Source: Rosa chinensis (lineage: Eukaryota; Streptophyta; Magnoliopsida; Rosales; Rosaceae). Taken from it: DNA of 64,000 nt. The notes beneath the pieces were generated by a model that saw nothing but the letters and a program-made list of their open reading frames with translations, had not been told where the DNA came from and ran no database searches. Where the stretch lies: NCBI RefSeq assembly GCF_002994745.2, contig NC_037090.1, positions 26,525,501-26,589,500 on the forward strand, in the 5' to 3' direction. A program made the translations under genes and the position numbers. Below, piece after piece: positions 11,428 through 22,927 of this stretch; position 1 is the stretch's first letter, and each line of letters begins with the position of its first letter.

Positions 11428-13673
11428 AGGTGATGATATCTTTTCTAAATGGTAGTTACTAGTTATAAAGAATCTAACTTTTTTTTCATAAAATAAAATT
11501 GAAAAATACAATAATTCTACTTTTATCTGTGGTTGTCCATTCCAAGTTAAATATTGCAATCAGAAATTGAATTTTAATTAACATGCAACAAGTACAACCG
11601 TCCTCTGTGGATTTGAAACATCATCAATCAACCAGTGAACTGGATCGACCTTGACCAACATTTTTTCAAGCCCCCACCCCAGCCAAAAAGTCAAAGAGAT
11701 AGATTTGTCTTGATCAAGGTTCAATGTAGGTGTCAGCATATATACATATACATACTACAATAATTCAACTTCATCTGTGGTTATCCATTCCAAGTTCAAT
11801 ATTGCAATCGGAAATTGAGGTTTGCTTATCATGCATTCAATGAGATGTCCAACCCACCCACACTATTCTCTATTTCTTGCATGCTCTCAATTATTTCCTA
11901 CTGTTCAAAGGAAACTAAGTCTTAGAACAATGCTTTAGACACCGAAGTGCATTTACCAAGGAAATGTCAAGTACGTACCAAAACAAAGAAGCCCAAGCTT
12001 GGCATCACTCATGTGACGAAATAACTGGCATTTAGTCACTGCATAATCTCTCATTGTCCTGTGCCTTTCTAAATGATCAGGTGTAAGGTTTAACACTACA
12101 GCTACCTACAAAGTAGCCCATAAAAAAGTGTGAAAACATTAATGAAGCTGCCAAGGCCATAGGGAAGGAAACCTTCACAACCCACTTACAGAAGGGCAGA
12201 ATTACTTGTTGGAATTTCCATTTGGTAACTGCTAACCTCCACCACAGCAACCTGGAAAAATGTAGTGATATCTACATATGTCAAAAGTGTCTGCTTTCGG
12301 CTTCAAAGACTCTCAATCTGACCCATCAAGTTCAAAGTTAATAGATTCATTTCAACTATGAAATTGATTATCATAAATCTTGCCTTGGAAGAGAATGCAA
12401 CCAAAATAGCAGACTTACCTTAAACTTTGGTTTTAGAAGGGGGTTCTGTAAGCAATGGAAAGCAGCCTCTGAGAGTGGATTTCCAAGATTACCCCCCAAA
12501 AATGTGTTGATACCCAAATGATTAAGCATCTGGCTTCAGATGAGTTAAACAGATTTCCATCAGTAACAATAGAAGAAACTTCATACTGAAGTTACCATGA
12601 ATAAGCAATAAGCATAAGAAAGATAAAATTAGTACCTGTCCAGCAAAAGTGACAACAGTTGATTTTCCATTAGTCCCTGTCACTGCTAAGATCTTGATAC
12701 ATTTTGGGAGAATTTCAGCTGCAAAATCCAACTCAGACATCACCTGTTTTCCCTGCATTTTGACAGCAAAACAAAAGCACTAAATTGTTCAAGAAGACAA
12801 CAAACAACATTGATGACAAAATCTCAAGAGTAGCAGTTAAAGAACAACAGTCCACATACAAACTAAATGAGGCTGCTTATTTCCCTAAGCAAGTCCACTT
12901 TTCAAATGCCTTTACATGCATAAGTGCATTAATTCATGAAGAATAAACCACAGCGTCGAGATTCAAGATACGAAAAATGCACACAAAAAAAATGTTCCAA
13001 TATACGAAACAAAGTGAGATTATGTATATCCCAGATACTAATTCATTAACAACTAACATATATAGGATCTTTTCCTCCCAATACCTCATAAACATTAACT
13101 CACCGATTGCAACAAAGACGAAAGACCATATTTTCGTAGCGGAACCCCAGGGGACACCACCACCCTGTCCACATTGTTAAGTAACTCTCCATCAAATTGG
13201 CCCAAAATTGTTCTCGATGCACCATTATCACCACCATGCACCTCAAACACGGGATCTTTCTGCAACGAATTAGCACAGAAACCAGTGAGCTACTAAGATC
13301 CTAAACACAACAAATGTAAGAGAAATGGGTTTGTGGGTATTATTATTACCTCTAAGAGGCCCAAAGTGGGGTTGTGGTCAAATGCTAAAACTGAAGCGGC
13401 ACCTCTGGCAAGAGCAAGCCTCGCCGCAGCTCTACCAGATTTTCCCAATCCGATCATCTGAAAAACTCAAACTTGGTTGGAGGATTGAAATGATTTAGAT
13501 GCTGAGATGAGGGAAGGGATTGAAAGAGCTTAAGGCGACGGATTGACCTCGAAGGTCGTGAGTTGGAGAGAGCAGGATTGGATAGTTGTTGGGGTTTTGC
13601 GCATTGAGAAGCCATTGGGTTTGGCAATGAGAGTTCGCATTTCGTATCCCGAATTCAAAGACTGCAACTTCAT
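8238..13673 (-). pseudogene. MURD: Chloroplast-type MurD ligase, 12 exons, three frame breaks
   Basis: Exons on the minus strand: 13673-13548, 13457-13350, 13259-13104, 12752-12636, 12529-12419, 12251-12190, 12105-11979, 10749-10673, 10286-10067, 9870-9742, 9011-8943 with 8814-8694, and 8343-8238 (thirteen segments counting the 9011/8814 pair separately). The protein opens with a 42-residue Ser/Thr/basic leader like a transit peptide, then MIGLGKSGRAAARLALARG, the ATP-binding loop VTGTNGKST, AVVLNLTPDHLERH, VTWVDDSKAT and [17 protein letters not shown], in the order of MurD. MurD adds D-glutamate to UDP-MurNAc-L-Ala in peptidoglycan synthesis. Three 1-nt breaks disturb it. One T is missing near 12,200 (exon 62 nt; 63 keeps frame). 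One A is extra at 9772-9777. One G is missing at the start of the last exon (8339-8343). Correcting them would give 510 codons. Either true decay or homopolymer error is possible. Confidence 0.8.
11110..11830. repeat. Degenerate duplication in a MurD intron, with (TA)n run
   Basis: Two related blocks (about 11,120-11,550 and 11,590-11,820) share phrases such as TGATCAAGGTTCAATSTAGG and CAACCAGTGAAC-type sequence in the same order. The first contains a TA microsatellite at 11,395-11,425. This is the largest intron of the gene (10,750-11,978). Confidence 0.55.
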
Positions 13674-13796
13674 GGTGTTGAAGTGTTTACATATTGCTTG
13701 CTGGGTTTTGCTTGATAGCGCGGTAAAGTCAAGGTTTTTGTTTTCCAAATGAGAGAGAGAAAAGGTCTTTCTTTTTAACAATAAATTTGGGAGGAA

Positions 13797-14644
13797 TTTT
13801 AAATACACACCCCAAAATACTTAATACACATCCCTATTATTTTATATTTCAAATCAGATTTTATAGGTAGATTAAATGACCAAAATAGACATCTATGTAT
13901 AAGAAGAAAAATAATATTAATCATATCTTCCTTATATGATTCTATAATTATAAACACAATACATTTCTATACATGCATCCTCATTTAAAACAACAATAAA
14001 GCTAGAAACCATCTAATTTAAATTTTCCTTAAATAAATGTAACTAAATAGGGTGAGAAACCATATAATTTAGAATTTCAAAATCAATGGCATTAAATGTT
14101 TTTAAAACAAATCGCTTTACTTCCACTTTTAGTCCTTTTTTTTTCCTTCTAAAAGTTGTGATTAGTCAATTTATTATCTAATATAAAACATCAGAGGTAT
14201 AAAACTTTGTAATTGTTAATTTGTTAAAACATCAGAGGTATAAAACTTTGTAATTGTTAATTTGTTTGACCATCCAATGACAATTTCTTAGTTCCTCTAT
14301 TGTAGATAAACTACTGATGCAGTTTTGGTTGAATGTTCGATTCAAAATTTTATACTTGATCAATATGGTGTTTGGTGGATGAGAACTCTAATAATACAAA
14401 ACCTGTTTCTAACACAATTAATTAATATGATCAATTATAAAACACTAATGTGTTAATATATACTAATCAAATTAAATAGTAACCTTAATGTAGTTAAATA
14501 ATAGTGTATTTCATGGTTTTTTAGGTTAAGGATATTTTAGGTAATTTAGGTTGTGCATTTAGTAAAATATTATAATGAGAAATTAAATGGTAGGTGTATT
14601 GAGTAAGGAGTGTGTATTAAGTAATGAAGGGTGTGTATTTAAAA
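13797..14644. mobile_element. Non-autonomous TIR element
   Basis: The left end TTTTAAATACACACCCC and the following TACTTAATACACA are mirrored at the right end (TGTGTATTAAGTA, then GGGTGTGTATTTAAAA). The inside is AT-rich with no ORF and contains a 40-bp tandem duplication at 14,185-14,268 (AACATCAGAGGTATAAAACT twice). The ends overlap the palindromic TTTTAAA, so the target duplication cannot be told from the TIR. It lies just upstream of the MurD copy. Confidence 0.65.
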
Positions 14645-14689
14645 CTTCTCTAAATTTGTCCATTAACATAACAAATCATATAATTTAAA

Positions 14690-15799
14690 GGGTCTTTGGC
14701 CAAAAGCCTCAAAATGAGCAAATATTATCTCACTTACCTCTTTAATAGACTTTTATTTCCACTAATCAAATTTGAATTGAAATAATAATTTTACCCTTAG
14801 TTTAATTAATGAATTACAACCACATGCCCTTCTCTTCTCTTTATCTCTCTCTGAACTAGTGCACGGCCTTCAGCTCCGTTCTCTGGTCTAGATGGCGAGG
14901 ACGACGATGACGTCGATGGAGGTGATTCTCGGTGAAGGCGCAGATCCGGCGCCATCGATCGTCACCGATGTTGGTGGATCGATGGTCACGTGACCTTAAC
15001 ACGATGGAGGCAGCGGCAAGCACAGCGGCTGTTTCGCCTGCCACGTTGGATCCCGAGTTGTTCTGGTCGATTTTGTACACCGTGCGCCATGTGTCCATGT
15101 CTTCTGGCCTCTCCCAGCAGTTGTGGTCGGAGCAAGGGTCGCTAACCTGGATGAAGACAACGCCGTGAATCTCTCAACCTCATTCAATTCTTGTGGCAGA
15201 GGAGAAAGATGATTGGGTGCCTAGAGATTTTCTCTAGGTGCCCAAATCAATTTTTGGTAAATTTTTTTTTTGTTTGGGTAAAATGGGGGCAAAACTGCAG
15301 AAGGCCCAGAATGGAAGAAAAAAGGAAAAAAAAAAAGTTCTATTGGGGCAATAGAAGTGTGTTAAAAGTATATTATGGGGCAATTAGGCACATATTGGGG
15401 GGTAATAGACGTTTTTAAATTGATATAATCTCTTCGTTTTTTTCTTTAAACAAAGTTTTATTTGTTTAAATTTAGGGAGATTAGTTCATATTCTGGCAAC
15501 CGAAGTTCTATTGGAAGACAATAGACCTCTATTGGAGAGCAATAGACATCTATTAGGGGTCAATACATGTCTATTGGGGGTAATAAACATTTCCTGTGAG
15601 GTTTTCAGAAAAGTCCGTTGGGCGGCGACCGGTGACTGGTGACAGAATTCTGACGAAAGTTGGCAGGAATCCGGCCACCATCGGTGACCGGAATCCGGCG
15701 GCCGATGACCAGGCTCCGATGAAGTCTCCTATGGTTTCTCTCTCTTCCATTTTCTCTCTCTCTCTCTAAGTAACAAAGGGGTGAGGGTAAAATTGTATT

Positions 15800-15830
<31 letters not shown>

Positions 15831-15860
15831 ATGGGGTATTAGGGAAAACCTCCTTAGAGT
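14690..15860. repeat. Unassigned repeat-like region with CTATTGGGG motifs
   Basis: The stretch contains a moderately GC-rich part (14,860-15,230) without a convincing protein. A cluster of degenerate short repeats built on CTATTGG/CAATAGA follows at 15,335-15,595, then CT-rich and poly-A tracts at 15,735-15,825. No TIR or LTR borders could be fixed. Probably an old mobile element. Confidence 0.35.
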
Positions 15861-15892
15861 GTTTAGGGTAAGAGAGAATTATAAAAACTTAT

Positions 15893-16205
15893 GGCACGTT
15901 TACTTACTTGGAATGAAAAATAATTATGAATCGGAGACAAGTGGAAAGGGAGAAGAAAGGAATCAGTATTGATTCCGGAGGATTGATTCCTAAACTCATC
16001 TCCCCCATTCGTAATCAAATTCCTGAGTATTCAGGAATCGATTCCTGATAAGGAGGTGGGACCTACATCCATTCCGATTTCTTCATGTGTTAGTAAACGT
16101 AGAAATTCTTTTACCCGGAACCATTCCGATTCCTTTATGTGTTAGTAAACGCATGAATATTTTTATCCCGTAATCATTCTCTCCAATTCCAAGTAAGTAA
16201 ACGTG
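15893..16205. mobile_element. MITE with about 22-bp TIRs
   Basis: It begins GGCACGTTTACTTACTTGGA and ends with TCCAAGTAAGTAAACGTG. An internal segment of about 55 bp containing ATGTGTTAGTAAACG is duplicated (near 16,084 and 16,138). TTA occurs on both sides close to the ends, which would fit a PIF/Harbinger-type target duplication, but the match is not exact. Confidence 0.65.
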
Positions 16206-17007
16206 TTAACAGGGTAAGTGGAAAAAAACTTTCTAGAAATGGGGTAAATGGACATTCTTCTTTTTACATCTAAATCAGCTTGGATCTGTAATTTTGTATG
16301 TTCAAACACTCTCTTATTACATACATTCGACAATTTAAATTTATGACATAACTGTTTAAAAGTTAAATAAACATTTAAAGATTATTTTTTCAAAAAATTA
16401 ATGTCAACAAAAATCGTTTACTCATTCAATTACATCAAACAAATGAATAGTTACGGTGAAACCATCCACTTCTTTGATGCAATTGAATGACTAAATAATT
16501 TTGTTTACAATGATTTTCTTGCAAAGATGATCTTTAATGATTGATTTAACTTCTGAATAATTAAATCATTAACTTAGATTGCCGAATGTATGCCAATAAG
16601 AGAGAGTTTGGACTTTGGACACCACAGGTCCAAACTGGTTGGATGTAAGTAATTTCCAAAAAAATATAATTTACATACAAAGTATACAATCTTTGTAATA
16701 TATAAATACTTAGAGGTGAATTTACTCACCTTAACTCCATTATTCATTCTTCATTTTTGTGCCTGATCTTCCATTTTTGTTCAACCTCCATGAACTTTGA
16801 TTTGTGATGTAAAACTACTAATTAATTACAAATCCAGTTCAAGGTGTTCCTAATGTAAAATTCTCAAGGCGAATTTCTTTTGACACATGCAAGCTTCTTC
16901 CAGAAAGTCGTTTTTTTTTCTTTTTTCTTTTTTCTTTTTTCTTTTTTCCATATGTGCCTAAGGGGTGAGCCAAAGTTCCCTTAATCAATTACATTCATAC
17001 GAATAAA
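16206..17007. other. Intergenic AT-rich stretch
   Basis: Nothing gene-like was seen. The only clear structure is a pyrimidine repeat of TTTTTTC units at about 16,910-16,950. Confidence 0.5.
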
Positions 17008-17242
17008 TATTAGTAATGATTAATTTCAGTTTACCCCCCTGAGGTTGGGGGGTGTCATAATTTCACTCTCCAAACTCTCAATTTCACTTTTTTACCCCCT
17101 GAACTTTCTAATTTTTGTCTTCTGTGCCAATGTCTCATTTTCCGTCCAAATTGGACGTTAAGTCAGATAATGGGGCCCACTTTGAGGGCTAAAATGTTCA
17201 TTTCAAGCCAAAACAAAAAACCCTCTCTCTTTCACGTTCGGG

Positions 17243-17349
<107 letters not shown>

Positions 17350-17587
17350 CTTCTTCCTCTTCCGCGGCCAAGAACCTCATCCGCCCACAATTTTCCTCAC
17401 TTAATAACTAACCAAAATAAATGTCCTTCACTTTCATAACACAATACACACAAACAAAAATTCTGAAATTTCTAAACCCCCAAATACACATATCAAGAAC
17501 AAAACCCAAATTTCCAATTCCAAATCCAAACTCACTCACAGAAATGTACGAAACAACAAAGATCTAAGAACCCACAGTGCTCATAAC

Positions 17588-18160
17588 TCAACAACCCAAA
17601 AAGCAAAGACCTTTACCCGAATTAGGATCCCCGGACTTCCCAGGCTCCGACCCATCAGCCGAAACGGGTCTCTGAGCTTCGATAATGGAAGGCAGCGTGT
17701 TCTTGAGCTGCTCCGGTATAGTGGCTCGGTACTCTTGAATCTTCACCGCCATTTCGGTGACTTGGCACTCCAACTCGTCGGCGTCGGGGCTAGAGGCCAT
17801 GTGATGAGGGATGAAGATGTTAGCCCAGTAGTCGGCCCATCTCAGGTCGTTCTGGTAGTCGTAAGCCGTCGCCGCTATCTTCTTCAGCTTCTTTGGGTCG
17901 TCCGTTTTCAGCGACGATCGGACTTTGTACGAGGGGAGTAGGAGTTCTTGGCTACTAGCTTCTCGAGGTCGGAGATGGAGGCGGAGATTTGGTCGAGGAA
18001 GGGTTTGAGGTGAGTGGGATCGGTGAGTCCACTTGGGAGTTGACGGAGGACTTGGAGATGGGGAAGCAGGAGAGGAAGGCGGAGGTGGACTCGAAGGAAG
18101 GGGAGGGGTTGGAGGAGTTGGCGGCAGCGAGGCACGTGAGGGAGGTGTCAAGAGAGAGAG
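17588..18160 (-). pseudogene. Captured first-exon fragment of an unrecognised gene
   Basis: On the minus strand a protein-like stretch reads LKPFLDQISASISDLEKLV, then after a frame change at about 17,940 it continues YKVRSSLKTDDPKKLKKIA, AYDYQNDLRWADYWANIFIP and ECQVTEMAVKIQEYRATIPE. The composition (acidic and basic helices, WADYW) is that of a real conserved protein, but I do not recognise the family. At the 3' end the frame runs into ATTCGG-GTAAAGG, a good splice donor, and then intron-like T-rich sequence. The piece was therefore probably copied from genomic DNA with part of its intron. The frame change makes a functional product unlikely. Confidence 0.55.
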
Positions 18161-19582
18161 ATAGATGATGCAGATCTCTGAGAGAGAGAGAGAGTGAAGG
18201 AAAAAGGTTTTTTTAGTTTTTGTTTTGAGTTTTTTTTTTTGCCTTAAAATGACCATTTCAGCCTCAAAGTTGGTCAATAGTCAGACTTAACGTCCAATTT
18301 GGACGGAATCATAGAAATTGGACACGGAAGACAAAAATTGGAAAGTTCAAGGGGTAAAAAAGTGAAATTGAGAGTTTGGGGGGTAAAATGATGACACCCC
18401 CAAACCTCAGGAGGGTAAACTGAAATTAATCCTATTAGTATTCAACTTAGTCTAGTTTTTCTTGCGTTGATTGCGAATAATCCTCTCTAGTACTTGATTA
18501 TCAAAAACACATAATCTAATTCTCATTACTAAAATCCTATGATCTATAACTCTAAACTCTAAAGCCCATCATGACACCATTATTGGCATCCTCCCTTAAT
18601 TTCACTAGTGAAGGATGTTGGTGTGGCGCTACATTCATTCGATCAATTAGCATCGGTCTTTCCCAGAAACCAACTAGTAATCAAGACCGAGAGTCTATCG
18701 TTCGAAGTCCCCAACTCCACCAATAATTACAAACGATGCACTTGAATGCGCTTACTATCTGCCATCACGTTATCTTTTGTAGAATGATAATCAACAGCTT
18801 TTTTCAATGTGTCTTTTTAGACAATACATTTTTGAGTAAAATGAGGTTAGCCCTTTATTGAAATTGAAAGATTATATGCCAAAAAACATCAATAAAGAAA
18901 TAAACAGTGTGAAAGAAAAAGATGCAAAAATTGCATCTGAAATACAAAGAATTAATAAAGCCAGAGCAACAACGTCGAAAAGCAGTGATGATTTTACACT
19001 ACAGATTGCAGCCGTGATTTGAGTAGTCGGTGGTTTGACTTCTCGTGCAACTCCAACGCACACATTGATCAAAATCAATTTGGCGTTGGAATGAGGGCAC
19101 TCTCCCACCTAAAGATCGAAGCCGGCCAAGGGTGTCAGAACATGGTCATATTCGCAGACGATCTTTCACGAACCGATACCATAACATGGGGTCCCAAATC
19201 CAATTCCAGTAACAAATAGAGGCCCCAAGACAATCCAAAAATTGAAAAACAACCCAACAAACAGAGTGGGCTGGAACGTAAGCCTAACAACGAAGGTGGG
19301 CCAAAATCCAAGCCCAAAGTCGAGAGTGGGTTGGAATCTAAGGCCATAGCCCGCCCGGATCCCAAATCCGAATCATACTGCTCTTGTTCCAAACCTGATG
19401 TGTGTTCCAATTCCACTATCGGTGTGAACCCTTGCATCTAGTCTACCAGTGAAATCCGACCTCCAGCCCTGCCGAAACAACCCCAGAAACGAGCGATACA
19501 GCCAAGCAATGATCGAACCTGATTGCCCGCCACCTGCTCGAAGCCCCGTTACTATCACCAGAGCCCCAGCCGCCTAGATCAC

Positions 19583-19794
19583 TGTAATAACCCGAAAATT
19601 AGTGCCAACTATAGAACACTATATTATTAACTATATTCGAAAAATCTTTGTTATTGAGCTCAAGACTCTCATCTATGTTATTTTTTTTATGCATGTCATT
19701 TTAGTACTAATTACTGCCATTTTTTTTACCTTAAGAAAGCACTAAAGTTCTTTACTTATTAATTGGGTAAATGTGCATATGGATGTGTGTGTGC

Positions 19795-19840
<46 letters not shown>

Positions 19841-22388
19841 CAAGTGGATTTATGCTTTCTTTCTTTTATTACTTTTTCTTAATTTTATCTTACCTTTTAA
19901 TCATTTAACCTAAATAGTAATTAGTCACTTACTTATTTTATGCTTAATTCTAGCCTATATAAACACATGATCTCTATCATATTTCCTACAAGCTTAAAAA
20001 TCAAGTGCAAAACTGATTTGAAGCCTCCTTAGTTGTAGAGAAAACTCAAGTTCCCACACAAATCCTTCATCCTTTCTTCTCTTTAGAAGCTCCCTTTGTT
20101 TTTCTTAAAGAAGTCCAAGCTTGAATTCAAGACCAAAATCTTCACCTCACCCCTGAGTTTCTTAAGTAAGTACATGAATACATTTTTATGTTTTTTTGTC
20201 TTTAAGATTTATCAAACTACATAATCAATGATAAGATGGAAAAGGATCTGCTTTGCTGCAAACCAGTATTTTCGTATATAAAAAAATCTGTTTTGTTAAA
20301 ACTAATTATAGTATTAAATTCATCATCAAAAGTTCTTCAATTTAGGCTTTTGAATCACTAAAAAAGGTTAAGAAATGAAGAAGTTATGGCTAATCAAAGT
20401 TTTCAACTTTTAAACTTGCTGGAAATCTCATACAGCCATCACAACTTCAAAAATTCATATCTCCCTCATTTCTTATCCATTTTCTACAAACTTTATATCA
20501 ATTTGAAGCTTAGGACCTCTACTTCTGATATGGAGAGTTTGAGAAGTAATGGTAAAATACACAGTACGTAATTACTTAGACATCAAAGGACAGTATCAAA
20601 AATATCGGTTTCTGCACTGTTATGGTTCTTCACCATTTCTGGACTATATCACTCTGATCTGGACTACATGACTTATTCCATTGGATTCCTTGTGAAAAAC
20701 CCTTTGAAATGGTGTACTCATTTAACTAATTCGGACTTGTGATGGACAACATAACACATCTTGAAGTTTGATGACTCTAATCGGAGAAACATGAACATGG
20801 TTGATGAACTTCAATGGATTTGGACATAAGGACTGAAATACTAACTATAATATAATTTTGTTAAATTGTTTATAGTTACTTATTTAATGCTTGTGCTTTA
20901 TTATTACCTATTTTACTTGATTTCAATTATGTATAAGCTTCTTTTTAATGTTTATACTAACTATAATTTAATTTTGTTAAATTGTTTATAGTTACTTATT
21001 TAATGCTTGTGCTTTATTATTACCTATTTTACTTGATTTCAATTATGTATAAGCTTCTTTTTAATGTTTATACTAACTATAATTTAATTTTGTTAAATTG
21101 TTTATAATTACTTATTTAATGCTTGTGCTTTATTATTACCTATTTTACTTGATTTCAATTATGTATAAGCTTCTTTTTAATTATGTTGTTTGCTAGTAAA
21201 TTTACTTATTTGTGATATACAATTATGTTACACATGTTTTCATATGAGATTATTCCTAAGTATATGTATCTATATGTGTGTGTACATATACATATATTAC
21301 GATCTATAATTCATAAAGATTGTATGTTGTGAATTTGATTATGTCTGAAAAGTATAATTGTGAAGCCGGGTGATTACAACAACCCCGTGCTTAAGTGAAT
21401 TACTGGTAAATGTGTTTTGGTGTTTCGTGGTGCTTCGTGGTTGTTAAGCTGTGGGCCCTAGTCCCTTCAGATAGTGCACTATTATACTCTTAGGAAGTGT
21501 GCTTACTTTGAGTATACATACTTTGGTTGTGTCCTTGGTATGCTGCGGCTTACCCGTACTTTGGGAATAGTATGTCGGTCCCTAGTACGTGGATTTATGA
21601 TTTGATACCAGTCAACCTGGTTTTCCCTTGTTTTGGGTATAGTACGTCGGACCCTAACACGTGGATCTGTGATTTGTTACCAGTTAATCTGAAAATTCAC
21701 TAAAAAGAGAAGTGTACTTATGTTATTTTGATCAAATATCTATCTATGATATATTTTTAATATGTGATGGTGTGAGTAAAAAGAGAATCAAGCATGTATT
21801 GCTTTAATGTTATTTCACATATTAACACTACAATATTTGTTGGTTTGATAAGAAAATGTGACTATGTGATTTATTACCAAACCATTCACACGAATGAATA
21901 TATTTGTATATATGTGTGTGTATGTATTGTGTGTATATATACATATTTTAAGAATTTGTATGAACATATAAATGGTTCTTGGTACATTTTAATTGATTGT
22001 TCAGTTTTGATTTCTTATAAGACACATTAATATAAGAATGTAAGTTGTGTACTTACTGGACTCGTGTTGCTCATGATGCTACACCTTCTTGTTTTCAGGT
22101 AACGAGTAGATGCTTAGGGAAACGGGATGAACCTACTAGATAAAATAATATTTTTCTACTATTATTTCTAGTAAATACCTATACTGATTTGAATTTTGCT
22201 TAACTTTGGTTATGTAAATATTTTACCGATATTTGTTTTCTAATAAAAGTACTATTCAAACATGTATATAATTTCTTTTACTTCCTGTTGATTTATTCAA
22301 GAAGAAAATTTTATTTGTTTTGACTCACGTCACAAATTCACGAGCCATATTTCAGTATAATATTGGCCTTGGATTTGGGGGCGTGACA
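19583..22388 (+). mobile_element. Solo LTR, copy 1 (2.8 kb)
   Basis: It begins TGTAATAACCCGAAAA and ends GGGGGCGTGACA, the TG..CA borders of an LTR, and a 5-bp target duplication ATCAC lies at 19,578-19,582 and 22,389-22,393. There is no internal coding region. The orientation is set by a TATA box (CCTATATAAACACATG, near 19,955) and a late AATAAAAG signal near 22,240. A possible donor (AAGTAAGTAC, near 20,167) and a possible acceptor (CTTGTTTTCAG, ending near 22,099) lie between. It has an AT microsatellite at 19,801-19,838 and three 116-bp tandem repeats. It is unusually long for an LTR without internal sequence nearby. Confidence 0.85.
20838..21185 (+). repeat. Three tandem copies of a 116-bp unit in solo LTR copy 1
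   Basis: The unit starts ATACTAACTATAATTTAATT and repeats at 20,838, 20,954 and 21,070, with few changes between copies. The same triplication, inverted, is in copy 2 at about 23,530-23,875. Copy 3 (45,162-48,739) shows only a degraded trace. Confidence 0.9.
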
Positions 22389-22433
22389 ATCACGAGGATA
22401 GAAAGCAGTATCACACGGATCCCACATTCCGCA

Positions 22434-22896
22434 TGTCACGCCCCCAAATCCAAGGCCAATATTGTACTGAAATATGGCTCGTGAATTTGTGACGTGAGTC
22501 AAAACAAATAAAATTTTCTTCTTGAATAAATCAACAGGAAGTAAAAGAAATTATATACATGTTTGAATAGTACTTTTATTAGAAAACAAATATCAGTAAA
22601 ATATTTACATAACTAAAGTTAAGCAAAATTCGAATCAGTACAGGTATTCACTAGAAATAGTAGTAGAAAAATATTATTTTATCTAGTAGGTTCATCCCGT
22701 TTTCCCAAGCATCTACTCAATACCTGAAAACAAGAAGGTGTAGCATCATGAGCAACACAAGCCCAGTAAGTACACAACTTACATTCTTATATTAATGTGT
22801 CTTATAAGAAATCAAAACTGAACAACCAATTAAAATGTACCAAGAACCATTTATATGTTCATACAAAATTCTTAAATATGTATATATACACACAAT

Positions 22897-22927
<31 letters not shown>

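Noticed and set aside
12187..12252. Alternative donor inside the MurD exon (at ACAA-GTAATT) restoring frame
   Set aside because: It would need a weak downstream acceptor and would delete the conserved stretch before LNLTPDH; a missing T explains the alignment better. It cannot be excluded without RNA data.
22394..22428. CRISPR-like or regulatory spacer between the palindrome arms
   Set aside because: It is simply the host retroposon sequence left between two LTR insertion sites.
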